This document shows positions 1-6,895 of a stretch of 10,737 bases of DNA, piece after piece (within the stretch, counting starts at the first letter, position 1; every line of letters starts with the position of its first letter). Position numbers and translations under genes: made by a program. The DNA lies in the NCBI GenBank assembly GCA_041685645.1, contig JAWLFI010000091.1:1-10737 (forward strand), read 5' to 3'. The notes under the pieces are model-generated. The model made no database searches, had not been told where the DNA came from, and saw nothing but the letters and a program-made list of their open reading frames with translations. The stretch comes from JAWLFI01 sp041685645. Its GTDB lineage: Bacteria > Bacteroidota > Bacteroidia > Chitinophagales > Saprospiraceae.

Positions 1-517
1 TAAGCTGAGAGACAATCTGCTCCATATAGAGAAAGTTTTTACTCCTATGCAATGATAGTTTTACTATCATTGTTCAAATGTAAACCTCTTTTTATTGTTT
101 GAGAAGTTTTTTATCACTTCATTGGGTATATCTGACAGTTTTTCGACTCTTGGTCATCGGGTGCGGTATTCGATTTTATTATCCGTCATCATGGAACTGA
201 AGAAAGAAACTCGCCTTCTTTAAAAACTTTATGACAAAGAATGTTGATGGTTAAGCTACGGTTTTGGAAAACAACTATTTAGCCAATGGTTAACCCTCGA
301 AAATGAGTATTTTTTCACCAGAAGTAATGAAGGGATTTACTTCATGAAAAAATTGAAGACTCTTCGGTGTCATGCACTGTTATATCTATGACTGAAGGAA
401 AGGAGAATTTCTCTGCTAGAAACTTCGGCCCTAAGGGCGCAAAATGCTTGCAATATTTGGGGAAAATATGCTATTCCACGACTGAGGAAGGATCCGAAAC
501 TTCAAACAGATCATTGT
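1..517. other. AT-rich stretch without a convincing gene
   Basis: No open frame here resembles a known family. Frame 2 stays open from the window edge to a TGA at 53-55 and could be the last 17 codons of an upstream plus-strand gene (ending FTPMQ), but it is too short to judge. From 191 a plus frame is interrupted by TAA (221) and TGA (245), then runs open for about 50 codons. A minus frame starting with two adjacent ATGs near 191-196 has one stop and then about 27 open codons. These may be decayed coding remnants or chance. Small hairpins lie at 50-72, 321-343 and 428-438. An 8-bp direct repeat ATGGTTAA occurs at 247-254 and 286-293. The GTG-started frame at 367-564 overlaps the symporter's 3' end and looks spurious. 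Confidence 0.6.
50..72. repeat. 10-bp perfect inverted repeat (hairpin)
   Basis: CAATGATAGT at 50-59 pairs perfectly with ACTATCATTG at 63-72 around a TTT loop. The stem is AT-rich and no U-tract follows immediately, although a T-run lies at about 87-93. It overlaps the TGA at 53-55 that could end an upstream plus-strand gene, so it may be a weak terminator. The structure is visible; the role is inferred. Confidence 0.5.
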
Positions 518-2329
518 TCAGGGGTGGGGATCCTCCTTGCGCTTTTCTAACAGATTTTTGGTAGAGAAGGAAGAACTGATATTGCGATATACGCCCCAGG
601 TCGATGGTATGAATATCAAAAGGCAGATTACAAATCCTTCCCAATGTCCGTAAAGTGCGTAGCCGGTCGCGAAGAGTAAGCTATAAATAGCGGCAATTCC
701 GAGAGCAAAACCTGCAACTTGCCGCCCTGCGGATTCACCGGAAGAAAAGGGTTCTATTGGCCAGCCCTGTTTTTGAATGATTTCTTTCCATCCGCCCAAA
801 TGGGGCCTCACCCTACTTAAGAATCGATGTAGCACCTCCGGCGGTTCGGGTTTTGTGGCAAAGGTGACGATCAGCCAGGAAAGGGTGGTGACCACTACGC
901 CGGCAATTAACTTTTGGTCTGCAGCCCAGCTCTCAAAGAAGGGAACGGTTTCAAAGGCCACCGCAAAGGCAAAGGAAACAGCCATAGCGGTAATTTCACT
1001 GTAGGCATTGATGCGCCACCAGAACCAACGAAGAATAAAGATTAAGCCGGTCCCGGCGCCGATTTGCAATAAAATCTCAAATGCACTGAGTGCATTTTTT
1101 AGAAAAAGCGCCAGAAAAGAAGCACATATCATGAGTAGTACAGTAGATATTCGGCCTACCCAGACGCGTTCCTTTCCGCTGGATTGGGGAGCGACAAATC
1201 GACCGTAAAAATCGTGAGCTAAATAACTTGCCCCCCAATTGAGATGCGTGCTAATCGTGGACATGAAAGCGGAAATGAGTGACAGTAATATCATACCCAA
1301 TAATCCGATGGGTAGAAGGCTCAACATCGCCGGATAGGCGAGATCATCGCCAACTATAGAGTCATCAATTTGGGGAAATGCCTGCTGAATGTCTGCTACA
1401 GTGGGGAACAGGATCATGGACGCGAGGGCAATGAGGATCCAGGGCCAGGGACGAAGGGCATAGTGTGCGAAATTGAATAACAAGGTGGCATACATTGCTT
1501 GGCGCTCATTTTTGGCTGCCAGCATGCGTTGTGCGATGTATCCACCACCACCGGGCTCACTTCCGGGGTACCAAACACTCCACCATTGCACCGCCAGAGG
1601 CAGAATAAATATGACCCACAGTTCTGAACTGTTGGAAAAATCTGGAAAAAAAGAAAGGGCGGGCTGCAGACTTTCCCTACTCAGTAATGATGTCAAACCG
1701 CCGATTTCCGGAAGAGTTAAAATGTAGTGTGCGGCCCAGATCGTGCCGATCATCGCCAGAGAAAACTGGATGAGATCCGTGTAAATAATCGTTCTTAAGC
1801 CACCTAATCCCGAGTAAATTAAGACGACCGTTCCGCTGATCAGCAGAGTTTGAAAACTAGACCATCCCATCATGATCGACATGATTTTCATGGCAGCTAG
1901 CATGACGCCGGCCATGATGACGACATTGAAGAGGAATCCCAAATACAGAGCCCTGAACCCCCTTAAGAAGGCAGCTCTTTTGCCACCATACCGCAGCTCG
2001 TAGAACTCCAAATCCGTTAGCATTTCTGATCTGCGCCACAATTTGGCATAAAAAAATACGGTTAACATACCAGTGAGTAGGAAAGACCACCACACCCAAT
2101 TGCCGCTGACCCCGCGCTGGCGAACAATGTCGGTGACCAAATTGGGTGTGTCTGCAGAAAATGTGGTGGCTACCATGGAGATACCGAGCAGCCACCAGGG
2201 CAATTGACGCCCCGATAAAAAGTACTCTTCTTCATTGGCAGATGCTTTTTTTCTCTGGGCTATGCCCAATACAATAAAGGCGAGCAAAGGAATCGTGATG
2301 ATCAGGCCATCGATCCAATGTAAACTCAT
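518..2329 (-). CDS. Sodium:solute symporter (SSS family) transporter
   Basis: Inner-membrane secondary transporter of the SSS family, which uses a sodium gradient to import small solutes such as sugars, amino acids or carboxylates. The 603 residues form about 13-15 hydrophobic segments. Family marks include YFLSGRQLPWW (36-46) leading into SMVATTFSADTP (51-62, the broken first core helix), SGLGGLRTIIYTDLIQF (173-189) and GGGYIAQRMLAAKNERQA (261-278). SAFMSTISTHLNWG (353-366) lies in the helix that supplies Ser/Thr ligands for sodium in vSGLT-like transporters. A Trp-rich segment (435-438) and extra C-terminal helices are typical of the larger Bacteroidota members. The ATG start has no clear Shine-Dalgarno. 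The gene is divergent from the nucleotidyltransferase at 2392 with 62 bp between. The substrate cannot be read from sequence; a sugar is a guess from that neighbour. No strong terminator follows at the 3' end. Confidence 0.93.
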   Translation of the reverse strand: MSLHWIDGLIITIPLLAFIVLGIAQRKKASANEEEYFLSGRQLPWWLLGISMVATTFSADTPNLVTDIVRQRGVSGNWVWWSFLLTGMLTVFFYAKLWRRSEMLTDLEFYELRYGGKRAAFLRGFRALYLGFLFNVVIMAGVMLAAMKIMSIMMGWSSFQTLLISGTVVLIYSGLGGLRTIIYTDLIQFSLAMIGTIWAAHYILTLPEIGGLTSLLSRESLQPALSFFPDFSNSSELWVIFILPLAVQWWSVWYPGSEPGGGGYIAQRMLAAKNERQAMYATLLFNFAHYALRPWPWILIALASMILFPTVADIQQAFPQIDDSIVGDDLAYPAMLSLLPIGLLGMILLSLISAFMSTISTHLNWGASYLAHDFYGRFVAPQSSGKERVWVGRISTVLLMICASFLALFLKNALSAFEILLQIGAGTGLIFILRWFWWRINAYSEITAMAVSFAFAVAFETVPFFESWAADQKLIAGVVVTTLSWLIVTFATKPEPPEVLHRFLSRVRPHLGGWKEIIQKQGWPIEPFSSGESAGRQVAGFALGIAAIYSLLFATGYALYGHWEGFVICLLIFIPSTWGVYRNISSSFSTKNLLEKRKEDPHP

Positions 2330-2342
2330 GGGAACTGCTTTC

Positions 2343-2373
2343 TTTGAGGAACAATATAAGAATATTACCTTTG
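2343..2373 (+). promoter_or_regulatory. Bacteroidota-type promoter for the nucleotidyltransferase
   Basis: TTTG at 2343-2346, a 19-bp spacer, then TACCTTTG at 2366-2373 match the Bacteroidota primary sigma consensus (TTTG around -33, TAnnTTTG around -7) at normal spacing. Transcription would begin near 2378-2382, leaving a leader of roughly 10-14 nt before the ATG at 2392. An ATG at 2344 that would extend the protein by 16 residues lies inside the promoter, which argues against it as the start. Confidence 0.7.
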
Positions 2374-2391
2374 CTTACAGATATTTTTAAT

Positions 2392-3312
2392 ATGAGTGAT
2401 ACAACAAACAATGCGCCGGCCCTTCTGATTCTGGCTGCGGGCATGGGCAGCAGGTACGGCGGCTTAAAGCAAATGGATGCTGTGGGCCCCTCCGGAGAAA
2501 CGATAATGGATTATACGGTCTACGATGCGATTCAAGCGGGTTTTGATCAGGTGGTTTTCGTCATCCGGGAGGATTTCGAAAGTGAGTTTGTCGAGCAGGT
2601 GGCAGCAAAGTATAAATCCAAAATTCAAGTGGATATCGTCCATCAGAAAATTCATGGGTTTGTTCCTCAACATTTGGATATTTCTAAGCGGGAAAAGCCC
2701 TGGGGTACCGGACATGCGGTTCTGAGCGCCTGTTCAAAGATTCACAAACCATTTGCGGTTTTTAATGCAGACGACTTCTACGGGAGAGATGCCATTCAAA
2801 AAATGAGTGACTTTTTACAGAATGGAGTCGCTCCGGACCGTTTCGCTATGGTGGGGTATCCGCTGAAGAATACGCTCTCGGGAAATGGTTCTGTGTCGAG
2901 AGGTATTTGCTCAGTAAGTGATGAAGGCGAATTGATAGAAATTGAAGAACACGAGAACATTAGGCGCAAAGGAGGTGATATTGTATTCGGGAAGGAGAGC
3001 CGGAAAACACTTGACAAAAATGCATTGGCATCTATGAATTTATGGGGATTGCATCCAGCGATATTCCCTGTTTTGGAATACGCCTTCAATCAATTCATCA
3101 TTCAATATTACAAGGAAGAGAAGTCCGAGATGTACCTACCCTTCGTAATCAACCAACGCCTCAAAGAGGAGCTCGCTAAAGTTCGTGTACTGAATACGGA
3201 TAGTCAGTGGTTGGGCGTGACATACAAAGAGGATTTACAGCAAGTAAAAGAAGGGATTCAATCCCTGGTGGATAATGGAGAGTACCCCTCTCCACTTTGG
3301 TCGGGGGAATAG
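2392..3312 (+). CDS. Sugar-phosphate nucleotidyltransferase (NTP_transferase fold)
   Basis: Cytoplasmic enzyme expected to join a sugar-1-phosphate and an NTP into an NDP-sugar plus pyrophosphate. Numbered from the ATG at 2392 (306 aa), the nucleotide-binding loop is LAAGMGSRYGGLKQ (14-27). PWGTGHAV (103-110) and the metal-binding acidic stretch NADD (125-128) follow, then NLWG (217-220) and a conserved end WLGVTYKEDL (273-282). This is the Bacteroidota branch of about 300 aa, longer than MurU-type enzymes of about 220 aa. A further in-frame ATG at 2344 would add 16 residues unlike the family and sits in the promoter, so 2392 is preferred. In relatives I recall, the gene often sits beside an aminoglycoside-phosphotransferase-like sugar kinase; none is visible here. 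The divergent symporter may supply the sugar (inference). The exact sugar and NTP are unknown. A strong terminator follows 21 bp after the stop. Confidence 0.88.
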   Translation: MSDTTNNAPALLILAAGMGSRYGGLKQMDAVGPSGETIMDYTVYDAIQAGFDQVVFVIREDFESEFVEQVAAKYKSKIQVDIVHQKIHGFVPQHLDISKREKPWGTGHAVLSACSKIHKPFAVFNADDFYGRDAIQKMSDFLQNGVAPDRFAMVGYPLKNTLSGNGSVSRGICSVSDEGELIEIEEHENIRRKGGDIVFGKESRKTLDKNALASMNLWGLHPAIFPVLEYAFNQFIIQYYKEEKSEMYLPFVINQRLKEELAKVRVLNTDSQWLGVTYKEDLQQVKEGIQSLVDNGEYPSPLWSGE

Positions 3313-3333
3313 AGGTATTTAGAGACCAGATAT

Positions 3334-3368
3334 AAAAAAAGCTCATCGTGAAACGATGAGCTTTTTTT
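3334..3368. terminator. Perfect bidirectional rho-independent terminator
   Basis: A-run 3334-3340 plus GCTCATCGT (3341-3349) pair with ACGATGAGC (3353-3361) plus a T-run (3362-3368) around a GAA loop, giving 16-bp uninterrupted arms. Read either way it ends in a U-tract. It lies 21 bp after the nucleotidyltransferase stop and 15 bp beyond the stop of the convergent PUR-like gene, so it probably serves both. Confidence 0.93.
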
Positions 3369-3383
3369 TGTGCCAGAAATCGA

Positions 3384-3755
3384 TTACCAGGTCATATCGT
3401 CTTCTGACTCGATAGAGGATGACGAACTTTGATCGTTGTCCGTGCCTTCCCCTTCTTCTTCTAGTTCCTTCTGCTTGTCGTATTCTGCGTGTTTTTTGTC
3501 GAACTCTGCATAATCATAATCCGGCATGAGTTCGGTTTTGATGTGGTCAATGGAATCTTCCAATGCCGCTAAAAAACGATTGAAATCTTCTTTGTACAAA
3601 AAGATTTTATGGCGGTTAAAGCCATTGTCATCGTTTCTCCGAGTACTTTCGGTGAGCGTCACAAAGTAATCGTCTCCTTTGGTTTTTCGCACATCAAAAA
3701 AATAAGTTCTTCGCTTTCCTGCTCTAACTCTGTTAGAATAAATTGGGTCATTCAT
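3384..3755 (-). CDS. PUR-like DNA/RNA-binding protein (DUF3276)
   Basis: Small single-stranded DNA/RNA-binding protein of the bacterial PUR-alpha-like family (DUF3276), widespread in Bacteroidota and of unsettled cellular role. Numbered from the ATG at 3755 (123 aa), one PUR repeat covers about 8-78: RVRAGKRRTYFFDVRKTKGDDY, the strand FVTLTES (31-37) and HKIFLYKEDFNRFL (49-62), with basic residues and the Tyr-Phe-Phe strand typical of the family. Residues 80-123 are acidic and probably disordered, ending SEDDMTW. The frame is open to 3842, but the extra 29 residues do not resemble the family and a promoter at 3815-3843 lies inside them, so the ATG at 3755 is chosen. The gene has its own promoter and ends at the shared terminator, so it looks monocistronic. 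Confidence 0.9.
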   Translation of the reverse strand: MNDPIYSNRVRAGKRRTYFFDVRKTKGDDYFVTLTESTRRNDDNGFNRHKIFLYKEDFNRFLAALEDSIDHIKTELMPDYDYAEFDKKHAEYDKQKELEEEGEGTDNDQSSSSSIESEDDMTW

Positions 3756-3814
3756 GTTATCACTGTTTCCGTTATCCACTGCTTTTCGATTAAATGAGTA
3801 ATATATCCTCGATG

Positions 3815-3843
3815 CAAATGTATAAAAAGCAACACAATTCAAG
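3815..3843 (-). promoter_or_regulatory. Bacteroidota-type promoter for the PUR-like gene
   Basis: On the minus strand TACATTTG (plus coordinates 3822 down to 3815) matches TAnnTTTG exactly. CTTG (3843 down to 3840) lies about 17 bp upstream as a partial -33 element, slightly close. Transcription would start near 3805-3810, leaving a leader of about 50 nt before the ATG at 3755. This excludes the longer open frame starting at 3842. Confidence 0.55.
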
Positions 3844-3886
3844 AAAAATAATATTCTTTATATGAGGAATGTGTTTGGTATGAATA

Positions 3887-3926
3887 AATTGGCTCAAAAA
3901 CATACTCTCAGATAGTGGAGCCAATT
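3887..3926. repeat. 9-bp inverted repeat downstream of the ABC exporter
   Basis: AATTGGCTC (3887-3895) is the exact reverse complement of GAGCCAATT (3918-3926), with a 22-nt spacer. It lies about 54 bp past the exporter's stop. On the minus strand it is followed by a mildly T-rich stretch, so it could be a weak terminator or an operator upstream of the PUR-like gene. A 7-bp direct repeat TTCCGGG (3925-3931, 3935-3941) abuts it. The role is uncertain. Confidence 0.4.
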
Positions 3927-3979
3927 CCGGGCATTTCCGGGTATTGGAGAGCTAGTGAGCAGACCATGGGAGCAAGAGA

Positions 3980-5776
3980 TTAGTATAACTCAAAGGGATT
4001 TTTATTGCCCAGTTGCTGTCGTTTGAAGATTTGAGCATATTGTCCATCCTGTGTAATCAAGTTTTGATGGCTCCCTTCTTCTACAATTTTTCCGTCTTCC
4101 AATACCAGGACGCGATCGAATTCGCTCAGAATATTGAGACGGTGCGTAACCATGATGGTCGTTTTCTGGTGTAGAGACTCTCCCAAAAAGGAAATGATTT
4201 CTTGCTCTGTGCTGCTATCCACAGCTGATAAAGAGTCGTCAAATAATACCAATTCCGGTTCTTTTATTAAGGCTCGTGCTATGGAAAGTCTTTGTTTTTG
4301 TCCGCCGGACAGATTGACTCCTCTCTCTCCGACAAGTGTTTCGTAGTTTTTGGAGAATTCTTGAATATCATCGTGCACCGAAGCGTATTGAGCATAGGTC
4401 TCGATATCAGTCACCGGGGTTTCCGCCACCCCAAAACCGATATTGTCTTTGATGGTATCGGAGAACAGAAATACGTCTTGCGGTACATATCCAATGGTTT
4501 CCCTGAGTTCTTTTAATCGATACTCGCGAAGGTCTTTTCCGTTGATCAATATCTCTCCCTCCGTAGGCTCAAACATCCGCACCAATAAGTCCATGATGGT
4601 GGTTTTTCCAGTCGCCGTTTTACCCACTATACCCAATTTTTCTCCGGCCTTGACTTTGAAGGAAATATCTTTCAATGCCTGAATCCCCGTGTCGGGGTAA
4701 GTAAAACTCACGTGTTTAAATTCGATAGACTCTATCGTCTCGAGGTCTTCAGTCCCATTATCCAAAATCTGAGTTTCTGTTTCCATGAACTCATTGATGC
4801 GCTCCATACTGGCTTCAGCTTGTTGAATGACTGACGCAATCCACCCAATTGAGGTCACGGGCCAGGTTAGCATATTGACATAAATCACAAATTCAGCAAT
4901 ATTACCCGGCGTTATTGTTCCCGCCATCACCTGGACACCTCCTACAAAAACGGTTACGATTGTCGAAGTACCGATCAGCAATATCATCAACGGATAAAAT
5001 AGGGCATTTACCTTGGCCAGAGAAAGGCTCTTGGTTCTAAAGTCGTTGCTCTCGTCGAGAAAGTACTTCCCCATCGGCCCTTCCTGCACGTAGGACTTGA
5101 CCACGCGGATTCCGGAATAAACTTCCTGTGCCAGACTATTCAGCAAGGAGAGTTGCTTTTGTATGATACTACTCTTTCGATTGATGATATTACTCACATA
5201 ATAGATAGAAATGGAAAGCAAGGGGAGGGGAAGCAGTGTATAAATAGAAAGTTTTACGTTGACGCTAAACATGGAGTACATCACAAAGGTGACCAGGAAA
5301 AACAGGTTGATCCCGTAGAGCACCGCCGGCCCCAAATAGGTGCGCACTTTGTTGACGTCCTCAGTGATGCGCGCCATCAGGTCGCCCGTATTATTTTTGC
5401 GATAAAAACCTAGATCTAGCTCCTGATAATGTGCGTAAACCTCTTTTCGCATATCGTACTCTATCAGACGAGACATCACAATGATGGTCTGCCTCGTGAA
5501 ATACATGAAAATACCCATGATAATAGCCAGAATGAGCACGAGAATCCCAAAAAACAATAATGTCTCTGCAACGTAGCCATAAAAAACAGACTGAGACTCA
5601 AACCCGCTAAGGTTTTGATACAACTGGAGGTTTTCAAAGACTAAATCCAGCGCCTCCCGGATGATTTGGGGCTGTAATACCTTGAAATAATTAGAAGCCG
5701 CGACAAATATGATGCCCCAGAAAAAATGCCATTTGTAAATTATAAAATACCGATTGAGTCCTCGTAAATGCTTCAA
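3980..5776 (-). CDS. ABC exporter, fused membrane and ATPase domains (MdlA/YheI-like)
   Basis: ATP-driven exporter half-transporter of the inner membrane, 598 aa, expected to work as a dimer on lipids, peptides or drugs. The membrane domain covers about 1-330 with six hydrophobic segments. The ATPase domain covers about 350-585: Walker A GKTATGKTT (385-393), Q-loop YVPQD (430-434, Gln433), signature LSGGQ (489-493), Walker B LVLFDD (510-514), D-loop SAVD (517-520) and switch His545. Residue 514, normally the catalytic Glu, is Asp. This FDDSLSAVD form occurs in MdlA and YheI/BmrC, whose subunits pair with a second half; no partner gene is in the window. The start is TTG at 5776: no ATG lies in frame between an upstream stop and the family's N-terminal region, and KHLRGLNRYFIIYKWHF aligns with the usual family start. 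The gene is divergent from fbp. The substrate is unknown. Confidence 0.92.
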   Translation of the reverse strand: MKHLRGLNRYFIIYKWHFFWGIIFVAASNYFKVLQPQIIREALDLVFENLQLYQNLSGFESQSVFYGYVAETLLFFGILVLILAIIMGIFMYFTRQTIIVMSRLIEYDMRKEVYAHYQELDLGFYRKNNTGDLMARITEDVNKVRTYLGPAVLYGINLFFLVTFVMYSMFSVNVKLSIYTLLPLPLLSISIYYVSNIINRKSSIIQKQLSLLNSLAQEVYSGIRVVKSYVQEGPMGKYFLDESNDFRTKSLSLAKVNALFYPLMILLIGTSTIVTVFVGGVQVMAGTITPGNIAEFVIYVNMLTWPVTSIGWIASVIQQAEASMERINEFMETETQILDNGTEDLETIESIEFKHVSFTYPDTGIQALKDISFKVKAGEKLGIVGKTATGKTTIMDLLVRMFEPTEGEILINGKDLREYRLKELRETIGYVPQDVFLFSDTIKDNIGFGVAETPVTDIETYAQYASVHDDIQEFSKNYETLVGERGVNLSGGQKQRLSIARALIKEPELVLFDDSLSAVDSSTEQEIISFLGESLHQKTTIMVTHRLNILSEFDRVLVLEDGKIVEEGSHQNLITQDGQYAQIFKRQQLGNKNPFELY

Positions 5777-5858
5777 AATGTGTTTTATGTCTTAGTGTAA
5801 CTATAACAATAACAATGGCTTGCGGGCATGAGGTCATAAAACATTCGACCTTATCCCT

Positions 5859-5866
5859 TATCTTTG
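5859..5866 (+). promoter_or_regulatory. fbp: Putative -7 element for fbp
   Basis: TATCTTTG matches TAnnTTTG and lies 27 bp before the fbp ATG at 5894, giving a leader of about 20 nt. No TTTG or TTG is found at the expected -33 distance, so the call rests on one element. Confidence 0.4.
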
Positions 5867-5867
5867 G

Positions 5868-5875
5868 CAAATCTA
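5868..5875 (-). promoter_or_regulatory. Putative -7 element for the ABC exporter
   Basis: On the minus strand the site reads TAGATTTG, matching TAnnTTTG, about 92 bp before the exporter's TTG start. No -33 element is seen at the usual distance. It faces the fbp element at 5859-5866 with one base between them, so the two could not be occupied at the same time. Confidence 0.3.
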
Positions 5876-5893
5876 TAACAAAATTTGCTTTTT

Positions 5894-6895
5894 ATGGGTC
5901 AGATAACTACCCTGGATGAATTCATCGTCCGACGCCAACGTGACTTCAGCTTTGCAACAGGCGAACTGACGGGTTTGTTGCGCGATATAGGTGTAGCTGC
6001 TAAAATTGTTAACCGGGAAGTAAATAAAGCGGGCCTCATCAATATTTTAGGTAAAGAGCAATTCTCAAACGCTTCCGGTGACGAGGTGCAAAAGCTCGAT
6101 GTTTATGCGAATAAGCGCATGATTGAGTGCTTGAAAAACAGTGGAGAGTGCGCCGGAATAGCTTCGGAGGAGAATGAATCTTTTTTCCCTTTGCCCAGTG
6201 TTGAAGACCGGGCGGCCCAATATGTTGTCGTATTTGACCCCCTCGATGGATCATCCAATATTGATGTGAATGTCACAGTGGGTACCATTTTTGGGATTTA
6301 TCGCCGGATCTCCTCTAGTTCGATTCCCGTTCAGGAGAAGGATTTCCTTCAGGCCGGCACGAGTTTAGTCGCCGCCGGATATGTCATTTACGGAACTTCA
6401 ACGATCCTGGTGTATTCCACCGGCAAAGGCGTGAATGGCTTTACCCTGGATCCCAGTATTGGTGAATTCTGTCTCTCTCACGCGAATATGCGCATACCGG
6501 ATACGGGAAAATATTACTCCCTCAACCAGGGATACTTCAAAAAATTTAAGCCTGAGTTTCAGGCCTATATCAATTACTGCCAGGATCAGCACCTCAAACT
6601 GAGATACATTGGATCCATGGTAGCTGATGTGCATCGCACGCTTGTCTATGGCGGGGTGTTTGCCTATCCGGAGACTTTGGATACCCCCAGGGGAAAATTG
6701 CGTTTATTGTACGAGTGCAATCCACTCTCCCTGATTATTGAGCAGGCAGGGGGAATGGCGTTTGATTTGGAAATGAATAGAATTTTGGATATTCCCGTCA
6801 CAGAATTGCATCAAACCACCGGCATCATTATGGGCTCCCCCAACATGATTACCACAGCCCAGAAAATTATTGGGGATCATCGATCGGCTGATTAG
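5894..6895 (+). CDS. fbp: Class 1 fructose-1,6-bisphosphatase
   Basis: Cytoplasmic gluconeogenic enzyme that hydrolyses fructose 1,6-bisphosphate to fructose 6-phosphate and phosphate with magnesium. Numbered from the ATG at 5894 (333 aa), the N-terminal region includes GELTGLLRDIGVAAKIVNRE (23-42). Metal-ligand segments are ASEEN (90-94) and DPLDGSSN (115-122). The active-site signature is GKLRLLYECNP (267-277), with Lys268 as the substrate-phosphate lysine and Glu274 as a metal ligand. AGGMAFD (285-291) follows. Length and all motifs are complete. The frame is open upstream to a TTG at 5885, but the ATG at 5894 gives the family-like start and is preferred. The gene is divergent from the ABC exporter across about 117 bp. 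Its last 29 bp overlap the 3' end of the convergent helix-hairpin-helix gene. I expect a normal housekeeping role. Confidence 0.97.
   Translation: MGQITTLDEFIVRRQRDFSFATGELTGLLRDIGVAAKIVNREVNKAGLINILGKEQFSNASGDEVQKLDVYANKRMIECLKNSGECAGIASEENESFFPLPSVEDRAAQYVVVFDPLDGSSNIDVNVTVGTIFGIYRRISSSSIPVQEKDFLQAGTSLVAAGYVIYGTSTILVYSTGKGVNGFTLDPSIGEFCLSHANMRIPDTGKYYSLNQGYFKKFKPEFQAYINYCQDQHLKLRYIGSMVADVHRTLVYGGVFAYPETLDTPRGKLRLLYECNPLSLIIEQAGGMAFDLEMNRILDIPVTELHQTTGIIMGSPNMITTAQKIIGDHRSAD

Noticed and set aside
367..564. GTG-started plus-strand frame of 65 codons
   Set aside because: It overlaps the symporter's 3' end antisense, resembles no family, and has a composition that looks like chance.
1857..2195. 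112-codon minus-strand frame inside the symporter
   Set aside because: It lies in another frame of a well-supported transporter gene, is rich in His, Arg and Cys as frame-shadows often are, and has no recognisable domain.
3384..3842. 152-residue version of the PUR-like protein starting at 3842
   Set aside because: The extra residues are unlike the family and contain the promoter; the ATG at 3755 fits better.
3925..3941. TTCCGGG direct repeat as a CRISPR or iteron array
   Set aside because: There are only two 7-bp copies 10 bp apart, with no further units or associated genes.
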